From NCBI GenBank assembly GCA_965240325.2, contig OZ251229.1:1302001-1366000 (forward strand): a DNA stretch of 64,000 bases, given 5' to 3'. The translations under genes were made by a program, and so were the position numbers. Shown one piece after another: positions 63,256 to 64,000 of the stretch. This stretch comes from Rebecca billardiae RCC1528 (taxonomy: Eukaryota > Haptophyta). The notes under the pieces are model-generated. The model was not told where the DNA came from. It did not search any database and saw only the letters and a program-made list of their open reading frames with translations. The stretch's first letter is position 1, and each line of letters begins with the position of its first letter.

Positions 63256-64000
63256 CAGTGTACTCGGCGCGCGTCATTCAAAAAGCCGTCGCACTGCTGC
63301 CGCTGAGCTAAGTAGGCTTAAGAATAATTGTGCCTCAGGTGGCTAGCGCTGCTTACACTAAATAGCTGCTATATATAAGCAGCTGTCGTTATTACACAGC
63401 TGTATTGTAAGGCCTTAATCAGCAGTAGTTCACGAATATAGTCATGCGTATACTAGCAGTCGGCCGCGCCCCTCAGTAATCTGTAGTGATTCGCGCGCCC
63501 GACCGGGTCGTCCCTGACTTTAGTATTATTACCGTGATCATCAGTGATCTAGATTCTAGTATAGAAGTAGTAGAGGCTCACTTATAGAGCAGTCATCAGT
63601 GCTGCTATAGTAGTAGTACTTGATCTAGTCCGAGTTAGTAACTTGATAAGCAGGACTGCGCGCGCTGCCGCCGTAGGTCTGCGGCCAGATAGCGTAAGTG
63701 AGAGATCGAGGGAGTCGGAAGACGACGAGTCGGTCAGAGAAATCGAGCGCAAGCAGCGAGAGAGAGAGAGTAGCGAGAGAGAGTGAGAGAGAGCTAGACT
63801 ATAGCTTAGATCAGAGAGCGATAGCTAAGCAGAGGAGACTGGATATATAGAGAGAGAGAGAGACACACACGCACGCACAATGGCCAGCAGCACGCAAGAC
63901 CAGCGGTCCATCACAGGCTCAGGCGCGCCCACGCTGTAGTGCGTCTCGCGCGTACTGGTGGACGCCCCACATTCAGGTCCTTTGCCACCCTCTACCGTAC
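63256..64000. other. Gene-free right end
   Basis: AT-balanced sequence with GA-rich stretches at about 63710-63870. A 19-codon frame at 63879 is too short to call. No recognised feature. Confidence 0.55.

Noticed and set aside
1-64000. CRISPR arrays, operons, ribosome-binding sites or bacterial terminators
   Set aside because: The window is spliced eukaryotic nuclear DNA; none of the repeats has the spacer-repeat layout of CRISPR.
1-64000. tRNA or rRNA genes
   Set aside because: I found no segment with convincing A-box/B-box spacing or recognisable rRNA; the GGTTCATCC words at 62.4 kb lack a tRNA cloverleaf.

Overview
This window is nuclear DNA of a GC-rich, flagellated, photosynthetic protist. 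The evidence is spliceosomal introns, a cytosolic Hsp70 ending in EEVD, a myosin, a centrosomal/ciliary CEP290, a nuclear-pore TPR-like protein, a dynein-type microtubule-binding domain, and an ABA4-like carotenoid protein with a signal-peptide-plus-transit-peptide leader of the kind used for plastids of secondary origin. A haptophyte (or another chromist alga such as a pelagophyte) fits best, but this is inference. No bacterial, organellar or viral gene set is seen.
Layout: 1-1379 holds no recognised gene. A TPR/MLP-type nucleoporin (minus, 1380-5632) is head-to-head with intronless HSP70 (plus, 5858-7828). Then come an ankyrin-like hypothetical protein (minus), a small single-span membrane protein (minus) divergent from a patatin-like phospholipase (plus), a TatT-like helical-repeat protein (minus), a 10.7-kb CEP290 gene (minus, 6 exons) and a CTL/SLC44 choline-transporter-like gene (minus, 3 exons) divergent from a class 3 lipase (plus). 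A six-exon myosin-WW-Tubby-WD40 gene (minus, 31480-37505) is divergent from a small type I membrane protein (plus). The stretch 38.7-43.3 kb is repeat-rich, with a frameshifted gene relic and an inverted-repeat element. The 43.3-60.2 kb stretch carries a TPR-HAD pseudophosphatase-like protein divergent from a PLA2G15/LCAT-type lipase, an FSH1-type hydrolase, an F-box protein divergent from the ABA4-NTF2 fusion, an EF-hand/ankyrin gene divergent from a stand-alone dynein stalk-head protein, and a phospholipase-B/GDSL gene. From 60.2 kb to the end are tandem and dispersed repeats only.
Two themes stand out. One is the ciliary/cytoskeletal set: CEP290, the myosin with CEP164-like WW and Tubby modules, and the free dynein microtubule-binding domain. 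The other is five separate lipolytic enzymes (patatin, class 3 lipase, LCAT/PLA2G15, FSH1, PLB/GDSL) plus a CTL transporter. Architecturally, at least seven gene pairs are head-to-head with short shared upstream regions. The 19 introns resolved here are GC-rich and nearly all begin GTGCG rather than GTAAG/GTRAG; several are free of stop codons, so reading frames run through them and mimic giant ORFs. Exon boundaries were chosen by splice dinucleotides, phase agreement and continuity of domain motifs, without transcript data.
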